Counted from the stretch's first letter, positions 7,437-16,292 are shown. The stretch: DNA of 64,000 nt from Chryseobacterium foetidum (GCF_025457425.1 NZ_JAMXIA010000001.1:1240001-1304000); one strand, 5' to 3'. Translations and numbers: made by a program. Notes: generated by a model not told the origin, from the sequence alone.

Positions 7437-9011
7437 ATGAATCCGGAAACTGTACTTTTACTGTTTGTATTTGTCTATTTTGTAGGGCTTTTGGTGATTT
7501 CCTACTTCACCAGCCGTAACTCTGATAACCAGTCTTTTTTCATCGGTAATAAAAAAAGCAAGTGGTGGCTCGTTGCCTTCGGAATGATTGGAACCAGCTT
7601 AAGCGGAGTAACATTCATTTCTGTGCCGGGAACAGTCGGAAAAATGAACGGAAGCGAATATATTTTCGGCGGGTTTGAATATTACATGATGGTGATTGGC
7701 TTTTTCATAGGGTATTTTATCGTTGCTGCGATTCTTCTCCCACTTTATTATAAAATGAATCTGACCTCGATCTACACTTATTTAGGAAGAAGATTCAATG
7801 TGGAAGCACACAAAATCGGTTCGGTATTCTTCATTGTTTCAAGAGCGATTGGGGCAACTGCAAGATTGTATTTAGTGGTAAATGTCTTACAGATATTTTT
7901 GCTTGAAGGCCTTGGCGTCCCGTTTTGGGTCACGGCTTTGGTGCTTTTATTAATGGTACTTTTATATACTTTTGAAGGAGGCGTAAAAACCATTGTGATT
8001 ACAGACACGCTGCAGACTTCGTTTATGATCATCAGTCTGATTGCGTGCATCGTTTATATTTTATCCAATTTAAATCTATCTTTTGGCGAAGCTTACACTA
8101 TTTTAGAGCAGAAAAATTACACCCATTTCATCAATTTTGATCCCAATTCCAAAACATTCTTCCTGAAAACCATTCTCGGCGGAATCTTCATTACCATCGC
8201 TATGACAGGTTTGGATCAGGAAATGATGCAGAAAAACATCTCCGTAGACAACCTGAAAAACTCCAAGAAAAACATGCTGACGTTCGCAGGGACTTTGCTT
8301 TTTGTGAATTTGGCGTTCTTATTTTTGGGTGGTTTACTCTACCTTTTCGCTTTGCAGAACGGCGCGGGATATTCTGAAGTTACAAACATTGTCGACGGAA
8401 AAGAAGTTGTTTCCAATGTTTTCGGGTTCAAAGATACTGCTGGAAATGTGAAAAACATAATGGGCGACGATCTGTTTCCCGCTCTGTCACTCAACGGATA
8501 TTTCCCGATGACGATTGCAGTCATTTTCATCATCGGTTTGATTTCAGCTTTATTTCCTTCTGCGGATGGAGCTTTAACTGCAGTAACAAGTTCATATTGT
8601 GTTGATTTGCTGAATCTAAATGAAGACAAAACCAGAACCGAAAAACAGAAAAAACACCTCCGCATGAAGATCCATTTGACATTTACGGTGGTTTTCTTTA
8701 TTCTGATTATGGTTTTCAAGGCTATGAATGACAAGTCGATTGTCTATTTAATCATGGAAATCGCAGGTTACACATACGGACCACTTTTAGGACTATTCGC
8801 CTTCGGAATTTTCACTAAATTTAAAATTTCAAGAAAATATTCTATTCTTGCGGTTACCCTTTTAGCACCGGTAATCACCTATCTCATCAACTATTTCGTC
8901 ACTGAAAATACCGATTACAGAATTGGTGTGGAATTGATTATTTTGAATGGATTGCTGACGTTTATTGGGCTGTGGTTGGTGAAGAATAAGAATTATTTGA
9001 AGGTGGTTTAA
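7437..9011 (+). CDS. Sodium:solute symporter (SSS family)
   Basis: Inner-membrane LeuT-fold symporter that uses the sodium gradient to import a small solute. The 524-residue protein shows about 13 hydrophobic segments. Family marks include the TM2 region MIGTSLSGVTFISVPGTVG and the sodium-site helix LFPSADGALTAVTSSYCVDL, with Ser/Thr residues expected for the Na2 site. Substrate is not deducible; bacterial members carry sugars, amino acids, proline or sialic acid. It is preceded by a -7 box. No catabolic genes are linked, and a hairpin-like repeat lies just downstream, so it is probably a single-gene unit. Confidence 0.88.
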   Translation: MNPETVLLLFVFVYFVGLLVISYFTSRNSDNQSFFIGNKKSKWWLVAFGMIGTSLSGVTFISVPGTVGKMNGSEYIFGGFEYYMMVIGFFIGYFIVAAILLPLYYKMNLTSIYTYLGRRFNVEAHKIGSVFFIVSRAIGATARLYLVVNVLQIFLLEGLGVPFWVTALVLLLMVLLYTFEGGVKTIVITDTLQTSFMIISLIACIVYILSNLNLSFGEAYTILEQKNYTHFINFDPNSKTFFLKTILGGIFITIAMTGLDQEMMQKNISVDNLKNSKKNMLTFAGTLLFVNLAFLFLGGLLYLFALQNGAGYSEVTNIVDGKEVVSNVFGFKDTAGNVKNIMGDDLFPALSLNGYFPMTIAVIFIIGLISALFPSADGALTAVTSSYCVDLLNLNEDKTRTEKQKKHLRMKIHLTFTVVFFILIMVFKAMNDKSIVYLIMEIAGYTYGPLLGLFAFGIFTKFKISRKYSILAVTLLAPVITYLINYFVTENTDYRIGVELIILNGLLTFIGLWLVKNKNYLKVV

Positions 9012-9021
9012 TTATTTGGAC

Positions 9022-9103
9022 AGCTATTTCCGTCCTCCATTCCCGCTTTTTGTGCCTTGGCTTTCTCCCTAGCTTACAAAAAGAGCTACATTCAGGCCGG
9101 GCT
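9022..9103 (-). repeat. Dispersed hairpin repeat, inverted copy
   Basis: On the minus strand it runs from AGCCCGG to GGAAATAGCT and contains CTTTTTGT and CACAAAAAG as internal complementary arms. The same order (AGCCCC, CTTTTGTG, ACACAAAAG, GCGGGAAATAGCT) occurs at 17246-17357 in the other orientation, so these are two members of one intergenic family. Confidence 0.65.
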
Positions 9104-9149
9104 GCGAAGAAAAATTTAACCCAAATCAATTTGATATAACAAAAACACT

Positions 9150-9587
9150 ATGGGATTATTTAATTTTTTTAAAAAAGAACCGGAAAAAACATTTCAATCA
9201 AACATTGGAATATTTAAACTTGTAAAAGGAAAATCTTCAAAAAGAATTTGGCTTAACAATCAAAATCTCATCCTCTTTTCTGTTAACGGAAATGAAAATA
9301 ATCCAGATTTGAATCACATTAATTTTTTGGATAGTTACTCTACTGAATTAGATAAGATTGATGATAAAATAACAACGAAGTTTATAAATTTATTAAAAGA
9401 AGCTGAACTGGAATCTGACTTTAATCATTGGAAAGAAAGATTTAAAATAAATGCAATAACAACTTTCATCATTGAAAGAGAAAACAAATTTTTGGAAATA
9501 TCATTTCAAGATTTAAAATCTCCTTTTTATCATTTTAATCTTACTGTTGAAAATGAAAATTTAACTGATTTTTCTATTGATTCATAA
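9150..9587 (+). CDS. Hypothetical protein with MGLFNFFKK leader
   Basis: Function not recognised. The 145-residue protein has no signal peptide or membrane helix. It opens with the amphipathic peptide MGLFNFFKKEPEK, then forms what looks like an alpha/beta domain rich in Asn, Lys, Glu and Phe. The same kind of opening (MGLFNIFKKKKS) begins the unrelated-looking protein at 26612. The gene is strikingly A/T-rich in third positions compared with its neighbours and sits alone between a repeat and a tandem array, as acquired or fast-evolving genes often do. Stand-alone immunity proteins of Bacteroidota often look like this, but there is no toxin nearby, so that remains a guess. Confidence 0.6.
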   Translation: MGLFNFFKKEPEKTFQSNIGIFKLVKGKSSKRIWLNNQNLILFSVNGNENNPDLNHINFLDSYSTELDKIDDKITTKFINLLKEAELESDFNHWKERFKINAITTFIIERENKFLEISFQDLKSPFYHFNLTVENENLTDFSIDS

Positions 9588-9907
9588 ATACAGTTTTTCA
9601 TATTCCGGGCTCTGTTTAATTTTTTAAATTTAAATAAACCACCTTACAGCGATCATAGAGAGATCATAGAGCGATGATAGAGCGATGATACATAAAAACA
9701 GACAGGGAAAAGTAGTAAAAAACGGAAAAATATTCTTACTGTTTAACTTTTTTCTTCAAAAAAACTAAAAATACTAAATCTAAACAAGGGTAATTTCAAA
9801 AGTAAGAATAAACAAAACTTCCTCATTTCACTCAACCTTCAATTTCCGTAAGCCGGCAAAAAATTGTAAATTCGCATACAATCAATTCTAATAATAAATC
9901 CTAATAT
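9588..9907. other. Gene-free spacer with an 11-bp tandem array
   Basis: No coding potential in 320 bases. It holds the four-unit array at 9648-9691, then A/T-rich DNA leading to the transketolase gene. A weak TAAATTCG resembling a -7 box lies about 40 bases before that start. Confidence 0.55.
9648..9691 (+). repeat. Four tandem 11-bp units
   Basis: Units AGCGATCATAG, AGAGATCATAG, AGCGATGATAG and AGCGATGATAC follow one another without gaps. The 11-base period is close to one DNA helical turn. It lies about 220 bases upstream of the transketolase start. Confidence 0.85.
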
Positions 9908-10759
9908 ATGAGTAAAAGTATTGAAGAGCTGAAATCTCTTACAACACAAATCAGAAGAGACATTTTGAGAATGGTTCACGCTGTAAATTCAGGACATCCA
10001 GGCGGAAGTTTAGGCTGTACAGAATATTTTACGGCACTTTACGGTAAAATTCTGAACTACAAATTACCATTCACAATGGAAGGAAAAAATGAAGACCACT
10101 TCTACCTTTCAAACGGACATATTTCTCCGGTTTTCTATTCAACTTTGGCAAGATTTGGCTTCTTTCCGGTTGCAGAGCTGAAGACTTTCAGAAAATTAGA
10201 TTCGAGATTACAGGGTCACCCAACTACTCATGAAGGTCTGGAAGGAATTAGAATTGCTTCAGGATCTTTGGGACAGGGACTTTCTGTAGCTTTAGGTGTT
10301 GCTCAGGGTAAAAAATTAGACGGTGATTCTTCTTTGGTCTACACCCTTCACGGTGACGGTGAATTGCAGGAAGGTCAGGTTTGGGAAGCTCTTATGTATG
10401 CTGCTGCCAAAAAAGTAGACAATATCATTTCTACTATTGATTATAACGGACAGCAGATTGACGGAAGCACAGACAATGTCCTTTCTTTAGGAAATCTTCA
10501 CGCAAAATTAGAAGCTTTCGGCTGGACAGTTCTGGAAGAGAAAAACGGTAACGATTTAGAAACAGTGATCGCCATTCTTGAAAGAGCAAAAACCGAAACA
10601 GGAAAAGGAAAACCAGTGGCAATCATCCTTCACACTCAGATGGGTAACGGAGTTGATTACATGATGGGAACTCACGCATGGCACGGTAAAGCTCCGAATG
10701 ATGAGCAGTTGGATACAGCATTCAAACAATTATATTTAGAGGCTCCGGCGGATTACTAA
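9908..10759 (+). CDS. Transketolase, N-terminal (TPP-binding) subunit
   Basis: Forms one half of a split transketolase, which moves two-carbon units between sugar phosphates in the non-oxidative pentose phosphate pathway. The early AVNSGHPGGSLGCTEY segment and the thiamine-diphosphate motif GDGELQEGQVWEA...DYNGQQIDG are intact; the GDG Asp and the later Asn bind Mg-TPP. Length 283 matches the N-subunit of the two-gene form. The C-subunit follows 87 bases downstream on the same strand. The gap holds paired inverted repeats, so the genes are probably co-transcribed but not translationally coupled. Confidence 0.93.
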   Translation: MSKSIEELKSLTTQIRRDILRMVHAVNSGHPGGSLGCTEYFTALYGKILNYKLPFTMEGKNEDHFYLSNGHISPVFYSTLARFGFFPVAELKTFRKLDSRLQGHPTTHEGLEGIRIASGSLGQGLSVALGVAQGKKLDGDSSLVYTLHGDGELQEGQVWEALMYAAAKKVDNIISTIDYNGQQIDGSTDNVLSLGNLHAKLEAFGWTVLEEKNGNDLETVIAILERAKTETGKGKPVAIILHTQMGNGVDYMMGTHAWHGKAPNDEQLDTAFKQLYLEAPADY

Positions 10760-10772
10760 CATGAATGATCAG

Positions 10773-10827
10773 TGATAATTGATAAATGATTTTTCACTTG
10801 TATCAATTATCAGACATCATTTATCAA
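10773..10827 (+). repeat. Two mutually exclusive hairpins between transketolase subunits
   Basis: TGATAATTGATA (10773-10784) pairs perfectly with TATCAATTATCA (10801-10812). TTGATAAATGAT (10779-10790) pairs perfectly with ATCATTTATCAA (10816-10827). The two left arms overlap at 10779-10784, so only one stem can form at a time. The AT-only stems are weak, and related phrases occur in other spacers. Confidence 0.7.
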
Positions 10828-10846
10828 TCATAAATTTAAACTTCAC

Positions 10847-11791
10847 ATGAAATATACATATACAGAAAAAAAAGATACACGTTCAGGATTCGGAGCAGGA
10901 TTGGCTGAATTGGCTGATAAAAACCCGAATGTTGTTGCCCTTTGCGCAGACCTTATTGGTTCGTTGAAAATGGAAAAATTCATCGAAAAAGCTCCTGAAA
11001 GATTCTATCAGGTAGGTATCGCTGAAGCAAACATGATGGGCCTTGCTGCAGGATTGAGCATCACCGGAAAAATTCCTTTTACAGGAACTTTTGCCAACTT
11101 CTCTACTTCAAGAGTGTACGACCAGATTCGTCAATCGATCGCTTATTCCAATAAAAACGTAAAAATATGTGCTTCTCACGCAGGTCTTACTTTAGGGGAA
11201 GACGGAGCAACGCACCAGGTTTTGGAAGACATCGGAATGATGAAAATGCTTCCGGGAATGACCGTTATCAACACTTGTGACTACAACCAGACGAAAGCGG
11301 CAACTTTAGCGATTGCTGATTTTGAAGGTCCGGTTTATTTAAGATTCGGAAGACCGGTAGTTCCTGTTTTTATTCCTGAAGACATGCCTTTCGAAATCGG
11401 AAAAGGAATTCTTTTGCAGGAAGGAACTGATGTAACAATCGTTGCAACAGGTCACCTGGTTTGGGAATCTCTACTTGCCGCTGAAGAGCTGGAAAAAGAG
11501 GGAATTTCTTGCGAGGTAATCAACATCCACACAATCAAACCTTTGGACGAAGAAATCATCTTAAAATCAGTTGAAAAAACTGGTAAGATTGTAACTGCTG
11601 AAGAGCACAACTATCTTGGCGGTTTAGGTGAATCTGTAGCCGGAATGCTGGCCAGGAAAAGACCTACAAGACAGGAATTTGTAGCTGTAAACGATACTTT
11701 CGGAGAATCTGCAACTCCAGCTGAATTAATGAAAAAATACAAAATCGATTCTGCTGCTGTTATTGAAGCAGTGAAGAGAATTTTAGCTTAA
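10847..11791 (+). CDS. Transketolase, C-terminal subunit
   Basis: Supplies the pyrimidine-binding and C-terminal domains of the split transketolase. The PYR-domain motif GIAEANMMGLAAGLS contains the Glu that activates the thiamine ring of the partner subunit. The loop SHAGLTLGEDGATHQVLED is also typical, and a transketolase C-terminal domain begins about residue 185 (GTDVTIVATGHLV). Length 314 is normal for this subunit; transketolase and DXS share the fold, but the two-gene split and motifs fit transketolase. A strong hairpin terminator 20 bases after the stop closes the pair. Confidence 0.93.
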   Translation: MKYTYTEKKDTRSGFGAGLAELADKNPNVVALCADLIGSLKMEKFIEKAPERFYQVGIAEANMMGLAAGLSITGKIPFTGTFANFSTSRVYDQIRQSIAYSNKNVKICASHAGLTLGEDGATHQVLEDIGMMKMLPGMTVINTCDYNQTKAATLAIADFEGPVYLRFGRPVVPVFIPEDMPFEIGKGILLQEGTDVTIVATGHLVWESLLAAEELEKEGISCEVINIHTIKPLDEEIILKSVEKTGKIVTAEEHNYLGGLGESVAGMLARKRPTRQEFVAVNDTFGESATPAELMKKYKIDSAAVIEAVKRILA

Positions 11792-11810
11792 TCAAATTTT
11801 TGAGCATAAT

Positions 11811-11841
11811 AAAAGGAGGTCATTTTTTTGACCTCCTTTTT
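11811..11841. terminator. Strong bidirectional terminator
   Basis: Perfect 12-base stem AAAAGGAGGTCA / TGACCTCCTTTT with a six-T loop and T-rich flank. It serves the transketolase pair (+) and probably the convergent DUF2147 gene (-). Confidence 0.9.
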
Positions 11842-11857
11842 GTTTTATTGAAACTTC

Positions 11858-12274
11858 TTAGTTTACTTTATGCCAGGTCTGCGTTTTCACTGCAATACCC
11901 ATAATTAAAGCTTTCACTTTCAAAGTGTTACCATCTTTTTCGATTTCAGTTTTGTAGCTTTTACCGTCTTTAGGATTGGTAATCGTTCCGCCTACAAATT
12001 CATCATCGTCTTTAGACAGTCCTCTGATGATTTCTAAGCCTAACAACGGCTTATTCTTACGGTCGTCTTTACATTTTACGCAGTTATTGTTTTCAGGTTT
12101 AATGAGAAGCTGAACAATTTTCCCGTAATATTTACCGTCATTCTTCTTGAAAATTTCTACGATAGATTTTGGCTTTCCGGTTTCGTCGTCAATGGTTTTC
12201 CACTTTCCTTCGATTTGTGCAAAAGACATTACTCCGATAAGAGAAAACGCCAGTGTTAAAAATAATTTTTTCAT
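11858..12274 (-). CDS. DUF2147 secreted protein
   Basis: Small exported protein of the DUF2147 family, whose members adopt a lipocalin-like barrel; molecular role unknown. A signal peptide (MKKLFLTLAFSLIGVMSFAQ, cut after the Ala) precedes the family opening IEGKWKTIDDETGKPKSIVEI. The conserved DRKNKPLLGLEIIRGL and the end TQTWHKV are also seen. The CVKC pair near residue 74 could form a disulfide or bind metal. Length 138 is normal. It is monocistronic, converging on the transketolase operon. Confidence 0.88.
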   Translation of the reverse strand: MKKLFLTLAFSLIGVMSFAQIEGKWKTIDDETGKPKSIVEIFKKNDGKYYGKIVQLLIKPENNNCVKCKDDRKNKPLLGLEIIRGLSKDDDEFVGGTITNPKDGKSYKTEIEKDGNTLKVKALIMGIAVKTQTWHKVN

Positions 12275-12421
12275 ATTATAAAGTTTAATTTTATTTATAG
12301 ATTACCGAATTGTTAATTAGTTAAAAATATAAATTAATTTTAAACACACCAACTTTTTTGCTATCCAAAGCATAAATAGTAATATTTTACAGAATTTTCA
12401 TTTTTAAACACCTCTAAGAAA

Positions 12422-14350
12422 TCAATTGAGTTTACGGTGAATTACCCTATCCATATAATCCTGATACCAGGCTTTTGCGACAAGTTTTCCTTTTTCAACC
12501 TCGGGAGTTTTCAGTTGAGCGATTTGGTTGTTTTCAAAACCTAAATCATCTTTAAAGTAAACACCTGTAATATTTTTGCCATCAAATCTGTACATAAAGT
12601 TTCCGTAAATAAACTGCTCCGAACTTCCGTCTGAATTTACTATCAAAGGCTGGTATTGCTTTTCGCTCAACAGACTTCTTCCCCAGCTTCTTATTTTTTT
12701 ATTGTAACCTATCAAATCTGCTAAAGTTGGATAAATATCAATCTGCTGAGCCAATTCATTATTCACACCTTTCAGCTGGTAAGCCGGATTTGGAGAATAA
12801 AACAGCAGCGGAACAGCAAAACGGTTCATTAATTTTTCATACTCCGGATAAGCGATCTGATTGGTGTGATCGCCCGTAAACACAAAGATTGTATTGTTAA
12901 ACCAAGGAAGCTTTCGGGCAGTTTCAAAGTACTTTCTAATCGCATAATCGGTGTACTGCATCGGCTCGTGCATTTCAATTTTTCCTCTTTTAAATTTCCC
13001 TTTGTATTTCTCAGGAATTTTAAAAGGATGGTGTGAAGAAGCCGTGAAAACCGTCGACATAAAAGGTTGCTTTCTGCCTGAATTTTTAGCAAAATACTGT
13101 AAAAACGGTTCATCCCAAATCGCCCACATGCCGTCGAAATGCTGCTGGTTATTATATTCGTTCAGTCCGTAATAATTTTTAAAGCCTAAAATATTTCCAA
13201 AGCCTAAAAATCCCATAGAACCGTTCGGAGCCCCGTGATAGAAGGAAGTTTCGTAACCCAAATCATTGCAGACCGAAACAATGGACTGAATTTTCTGGTT
13301 CGAATAGGGCGAACTTGTAAAAGCATCCGTCAGACTCGGAATTCCCGCCAGAATACTGCTCATCCCGTGAATCGACTGCCGTCCGTTGGCAAAAGTATTC
13401 GGAAAAATCAGACTTTCATTTGCCAGACTGTCGATAAACGGCGTGTACGAAACGAAATCTTTAATGTTTTTATCTTTATTAAAAGCTCCCGAATATTCCC
13501 TTCCAAAAGATTCTACAATGAAAATAACGACGTTTGGTCGATCGGCAACCTTTCTTTCATAAGTTTTGTATGGAAAAATATTATCATCAATAAATTTCTC
13601 ATCCACGAAATGAACTTCTTTAAAATTATTGCTTCCCAGAGTTCTGAAAAATGAAAAAGTAGAATTCAAGACCAGATTTCCCTGAATCGGAATTTTGACA
13701 AATTTATTGGCATCCACAAGATTGATCGGCCGTGTACTATGTTTAAAATCGCCTCTGATTCCGCCAACAATTAATACTGATGAAAGACATAATATTAAAA
13801 TTGACCATAAAAAATAAGGTATGAGTTTAACAGGTTTTCTGTAATTAACTTTAAATCTTTTGTAAAGAAAAACCCACAGAATCATTAAAATCACAAACCA
13901 AACAATCACAAAAGGATGTTCTTTGCTGGAAGTTGTGAAGACTTTGAGAATATTGGTTTCATGCTGAGCCACCTGGAAAGCAGCAACCGTAAGCCTTGTC
14001 TGCGAAAATTTATAGTAAATAAAATCACCGAAATTCATCACATACGCAATGCCGTTGGTGATAAAATACAACCAGAAAAGAAACTTCTGATACCCACTTT
14101 TTGTATTAATGACAATCGGAATGAGGCTTAAAAAAATAAAAAGCATATTCACATACAGAATCGCTGTGAGATCAAATGCAATCCCATGGAAAGCAAGACT
14201 CAGGTAGTCTGAAACGCTGTCTACTTTGATTAAATCTTTATTGAAAAACCAAAACAGAAGCCTTGCGATCTGATAAAAAACAAAGGCCAAAAAAATTCTG
14301 TAGCAGAGCACAAGAACCTCATCCTTTCTGAATTCTTTGAAAAATTTCAT
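12422..14350 (-). CDS. LTA synthase-like sulfatase-fold phosphotransferase
   Basis: Inner-membrane enzyme of the LtaS/OpgB/EptA superfamily, with five predicted N-terminal helices (about residues 12-200) and an external alkaline-phosphatase-fold domain (about 270-560). Metal and catalytic marks are PNVVIFIVESFGREY with E280, the nucleophile position NGRQSIHGMSSIL with S326 where LtaS has Thr, and FTGDHTN. Gram-negative members decorate lipid A, glycans or glucans with phosphoglycerol or phosphoethanolamine. This bacterium should not make teichoic acid, so the acceptor is unknown. Length 642 is usual. It is divergent from pssA, with 90-130 bases between the starts. Confidence 0.85.
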   Translation of the reverse strand: MKFFKEFRKDEVLVLCYRIFLAFVFYQIARLLFWFFNKDLIKVDSVSDYLSLAFHGIAFDLTAILYVNMLFIFLSLIPIVINTKSGYQKFLFWLYFITNGIAYVMNFGDFIYYKFSQTRLTVAAFQVAQHETNILKVFTTSSKEHPFVIVWFVILMILWVFLYKRFKVNYRKPVKLIPYFLWSILILCLSSVLIVGGIRGDFKHSTRPINLVDANKFVKIPIQGNLVLNSTFSFFRTLGSNNFKEVHFVDEKFIDDNIFPYKTYERKVADRPNVVIFIVESFGREYSGAFNKDKNIKDFVSYTPFIDSLANESLIFPNTFANGRQSIHGMSSILAGIPSLTDAFTSSPYSNQKIQSIVSVCNDLGYETSFYHGAPNGSMGFLGFGNILGFKNYYGLNEYNNQQHFDGMWAIWDEPFLQYFAKNSGRKQPFMSTVFTASSHHPFKIPEKYKGKFKRGKIEMHEPMQYTDYAIRKYFETARKLPWFNNTIFVFTGDHTNQIAYPEYEKLMNRFAVPLLFYSPNPAYQLKGVNNELAQQIDIYPTLADLIGYNKKIRSWGRSLLSEKQYQPLIVNSDGSSEQFIYGNFMYRFDGKNITGVYFKDDLGFENNQIAQLKTPEVEKGKLVAKAWYQDYMDRVIHRKLN

Positions 14351-14478
14351 CTTTAAATAAAACTGTTTTTAAGAGTCAAATATTTTACGGGCGTAAATTT
14401 ACATTAAATTCACACTATTGTCATTTTTAGTTTACATTAATGAAGTCTGAAATCTTTAAAAAATGTAATTTTGCTGAC

Positions 14479-15231
14479 ATGAATTTCATTAAAAACAATC
14501 TGGCCAACGCCATCACGCTGGGAAACCTTTTTTCGGGCTGTGTGGGTGCTGTGCATTTGATTTTAGGCGACTACCAAACAACGGCAATCTGCATTATTTT
14601 ATCCCTCGTTTTAGACTTTTTCGACGGATTTGTGGCAAGAGCTTTAAAGGCTAATTCTAATCTCGGAACGCAGCTTGATTCTTTGGCGGATATGGTAAGC
14701 TTTGGCTTAATTCCTGGCTTGGCGATGTTTAAAATGCTGGAGCCTTTCGGCAATGAATTTTTTGGAATGCAGTTGCCTTTTGCCATTAAATATTTTGGAT
14801 TTCTAATCACTCTTTTTTCATGTCTGAGATTAGCCATTTTCAATCTGGATGAAGACCAGAAATATTATTTTAAGGGTTTGAATACGCCATCAAATACGAT
14901 TTTGATTTTTGGAATTTATCTTCTCACACAAATTTTATTTTCTAAAAACACATTCATTCCACAGATTATAACGACGGGGGAAATGTATACAATTTATTTT
15001 TCTGTTGAAGTTTTGCTCATAATAACAATTTTGAGCTCTTGGCTTTTAATTTCACCCATTAAAATGATCGCAATGAAATTTAAATCGATGAAACTAAAGG
15101 ATAATTATCCAAAAGTAGCCTTACTGATTGGGGCAATTTTAATTTTAATTATTTTTAAAACAGTCGGAATTCCATTAGTGATTCTCTATTATATTTTCAT
15201 TTCTTTAGTATTTCAAAAGCAATTGAAATAG
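14479..15231 (+). CDS. pssA: CDP-diacylglycerol--serine O-phosphatidyltransferase
   Basis: Makes phosphatidylserine from CDP-diacylglycerol and serine, the precursor of phosphatidylethanolamine, in the inner membrane. The CDP-alcohol phosphatidyltransferase signature D-G-x2-A-R-x8-G-x3-D-x3-D is complete in FFDGFVARALKANSNLGTQL followed by DSLAD. About seven hydrophobic segments follow. An in-frame ATG at 14440 exists, but MNFIKNNLANAITLGN at 14479 is the normal family start, so I chose it. Phosphatidylserine decarboxylase is not in the window. It lies divergent to the LTA-synthase-like gene. Confidence 0.88.
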   Translation: MNFIKNNLANAITLGNLFSGCVGAVHLILGDYQTTAICIILSLVLDFFDGFVARALKANSNLGTQLDSLADMVSFGLIPGLAMFKMLEPFGNEFFGMQLPFAIKYFGFLITLFSCLRLAIFNLDEDQKYYFKGLNTPSNTILIFGIYLLTQILFSKNTFIPQIITTGEMYTIYFSVEVLLIITILSSWLLISPIKMIAMKFKSMKLKDNYPKVALLIGAILILIIFKTVGIPLVILYYIFISLVFQKQLK

Positions 15232-15282
15232 CATCAAATCCATTTTCAAATTAACTTATTTTCAAATTTTCAAATTAACATC

Positions 15283-16047
15283 ATGAACCTAAAATTACAT
15301 AAGCCCCTTTGCGTTTTCGACCTTGAAACTACCGGAACCAATGTTGGAAAAGACCGCATCGTTGAAATCTGCATCCTGAAAGTCAATCCAGATTCCTCAA
15401 GAGAAAGCAAAACATGGAAAGTCAATCCTGAAATGCCCATCCCCGCAGAATCGAGTGCTGTACACGGAATTTATGATGAAGATGTAAAGGATGCACCAAC
15501 TTTCAGAGAAATCGCCTCAAAAGTAGTTGAAATGATTACCGGTGCTGATTTGGGAGGATTTAATTCTAACCGTTTCGACGTTCCTTTATTGGCGGAAGAA
15601 CTGCTGCGTGCTGATTATGATTTTGATTTAAGCAAATTCAAATTAGTGGATGCACAAACCATTTACCACAAAAAAGAGCCCCGAAATCTAGGTGCAGCCT
15701 ATCAGTTTTACTGCGGGAAAGTTCTGGAAAATGCCCATTCAGCAGAAGCCGATGTTTTAGCAACGTTTGAAGTTCTGGATGCTCAGGTTGGAAAATATGA
15801 TGACATTCCAAATGAAATCAATGCGTTGAGTGAATTTACTTTCCACAATAAAAACGCTGACCTCGCCGGTTTTATCGGAATCAATGATAAAGATATTCCT
15901 GTTTTCAACTTTGGAAAATACAAGGGTCAGGCGGTGAAAGATGTTTTCAATAAAGATTTAGGATATTACGGATGGCTGCAGAATGCAGATTTCCCTTTGT
16001 ATACGAAGAAGGTTTTTACTAAAATTCAGCTGACGGGGAAGGTTTGA
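15283..16047 (+). CDS. DnaQ-like 3'-5' exonuclease with ExoX-type tail
   Basis: DEDDh exonuclease acting on DNA or RNA ends. ExoI is VFDLETTGTNVGKDRIVEI (D13, E15). ExoII is GGFNSNRFDVPLLAEEL with the Asp after the F. ExoIII has the His and Asp in ENAHSAEADVLATFEVL. From about residue 205 a short second domain (FGKYKGQAVKDV, YYGWLQNADFP) matches the DUF3820/exodeoxyribonuclease X C-terminal module. Length 254 fits this architecture. It starts 51 bases after pssA and may share its transcript. Downstream is a long repeat-bearing spacer. Confidence 0.88.
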   Translation: MNLKLHKPLCVFDLETTGTNVGKDRIVEICILKVNPDSSRESKTWKVNPEMPIPAESSAVHGIYDEDVKDAPTFREIASKVVEMITGADLGGFNSNRFDVPLLAEELLRADYDFDLSKFKLVDAQTIYHKKEPRNLGAAYQFYCGKVLENAHSAEADVLATFEVLDAQVGKYDDIPNEINALSEFTFHNKNADLAGFIGINDKDIPVFNFGKYKGQAVKDVFNKDLGYYGWLQNADFPLYTKKVFTKIQLTGKV

Positions 16048-16121
16048 TTTGACCACAAAAGTCACAAAAGTTTTTAAGTTTTAATTTTCCTGCTTTAAAG
16101 TTCAAATAAGGTTTGAAAATA

Positions 16122-16206
16122 TTTTGACACATCAGTCACATTAGTTTTAGTTTTAAAGCTTTTTGAAGAATTAGAACACATGAGATTGAAAATCAAAGAT
16201 TTTCTT
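16122..16206 (+). repeat. Dispersed intergenic repeat, copy B
   Basis: TTTTGACACATCAGTCACAT, TAGTTTTAG, GAACACATGAGATTGAAAAT and CAAAGATTTTCTTT in the same order as copies A and C. The upstream GACCACAAAA phrase at 16051 may extend the unit leftwards, as in copy A. Confidence 0.75.
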
Positions 16207-16292
16207 TGGGGGGCGAAAACTTTGGATAAGAGTTTTTATATATACTAAAAATTTTGAATCTGTCTCTTTAAAGAGCAAATAAAATTTGAAAA

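Noticed and set aside
9648..9691. 11-bp repeats as a CRISPR array
   Set aside because: Units are contiguous without spacers, only four copies, and no cas genes are in the window.
9908..11791. Transketolase split as a frameshift or decayed gene
   Set aside because: Both halves have clean starts, complete domains and a real 87-base gap. The two-subunit form is a standard arrangement in many bacteria, so this is not a broken single gene.
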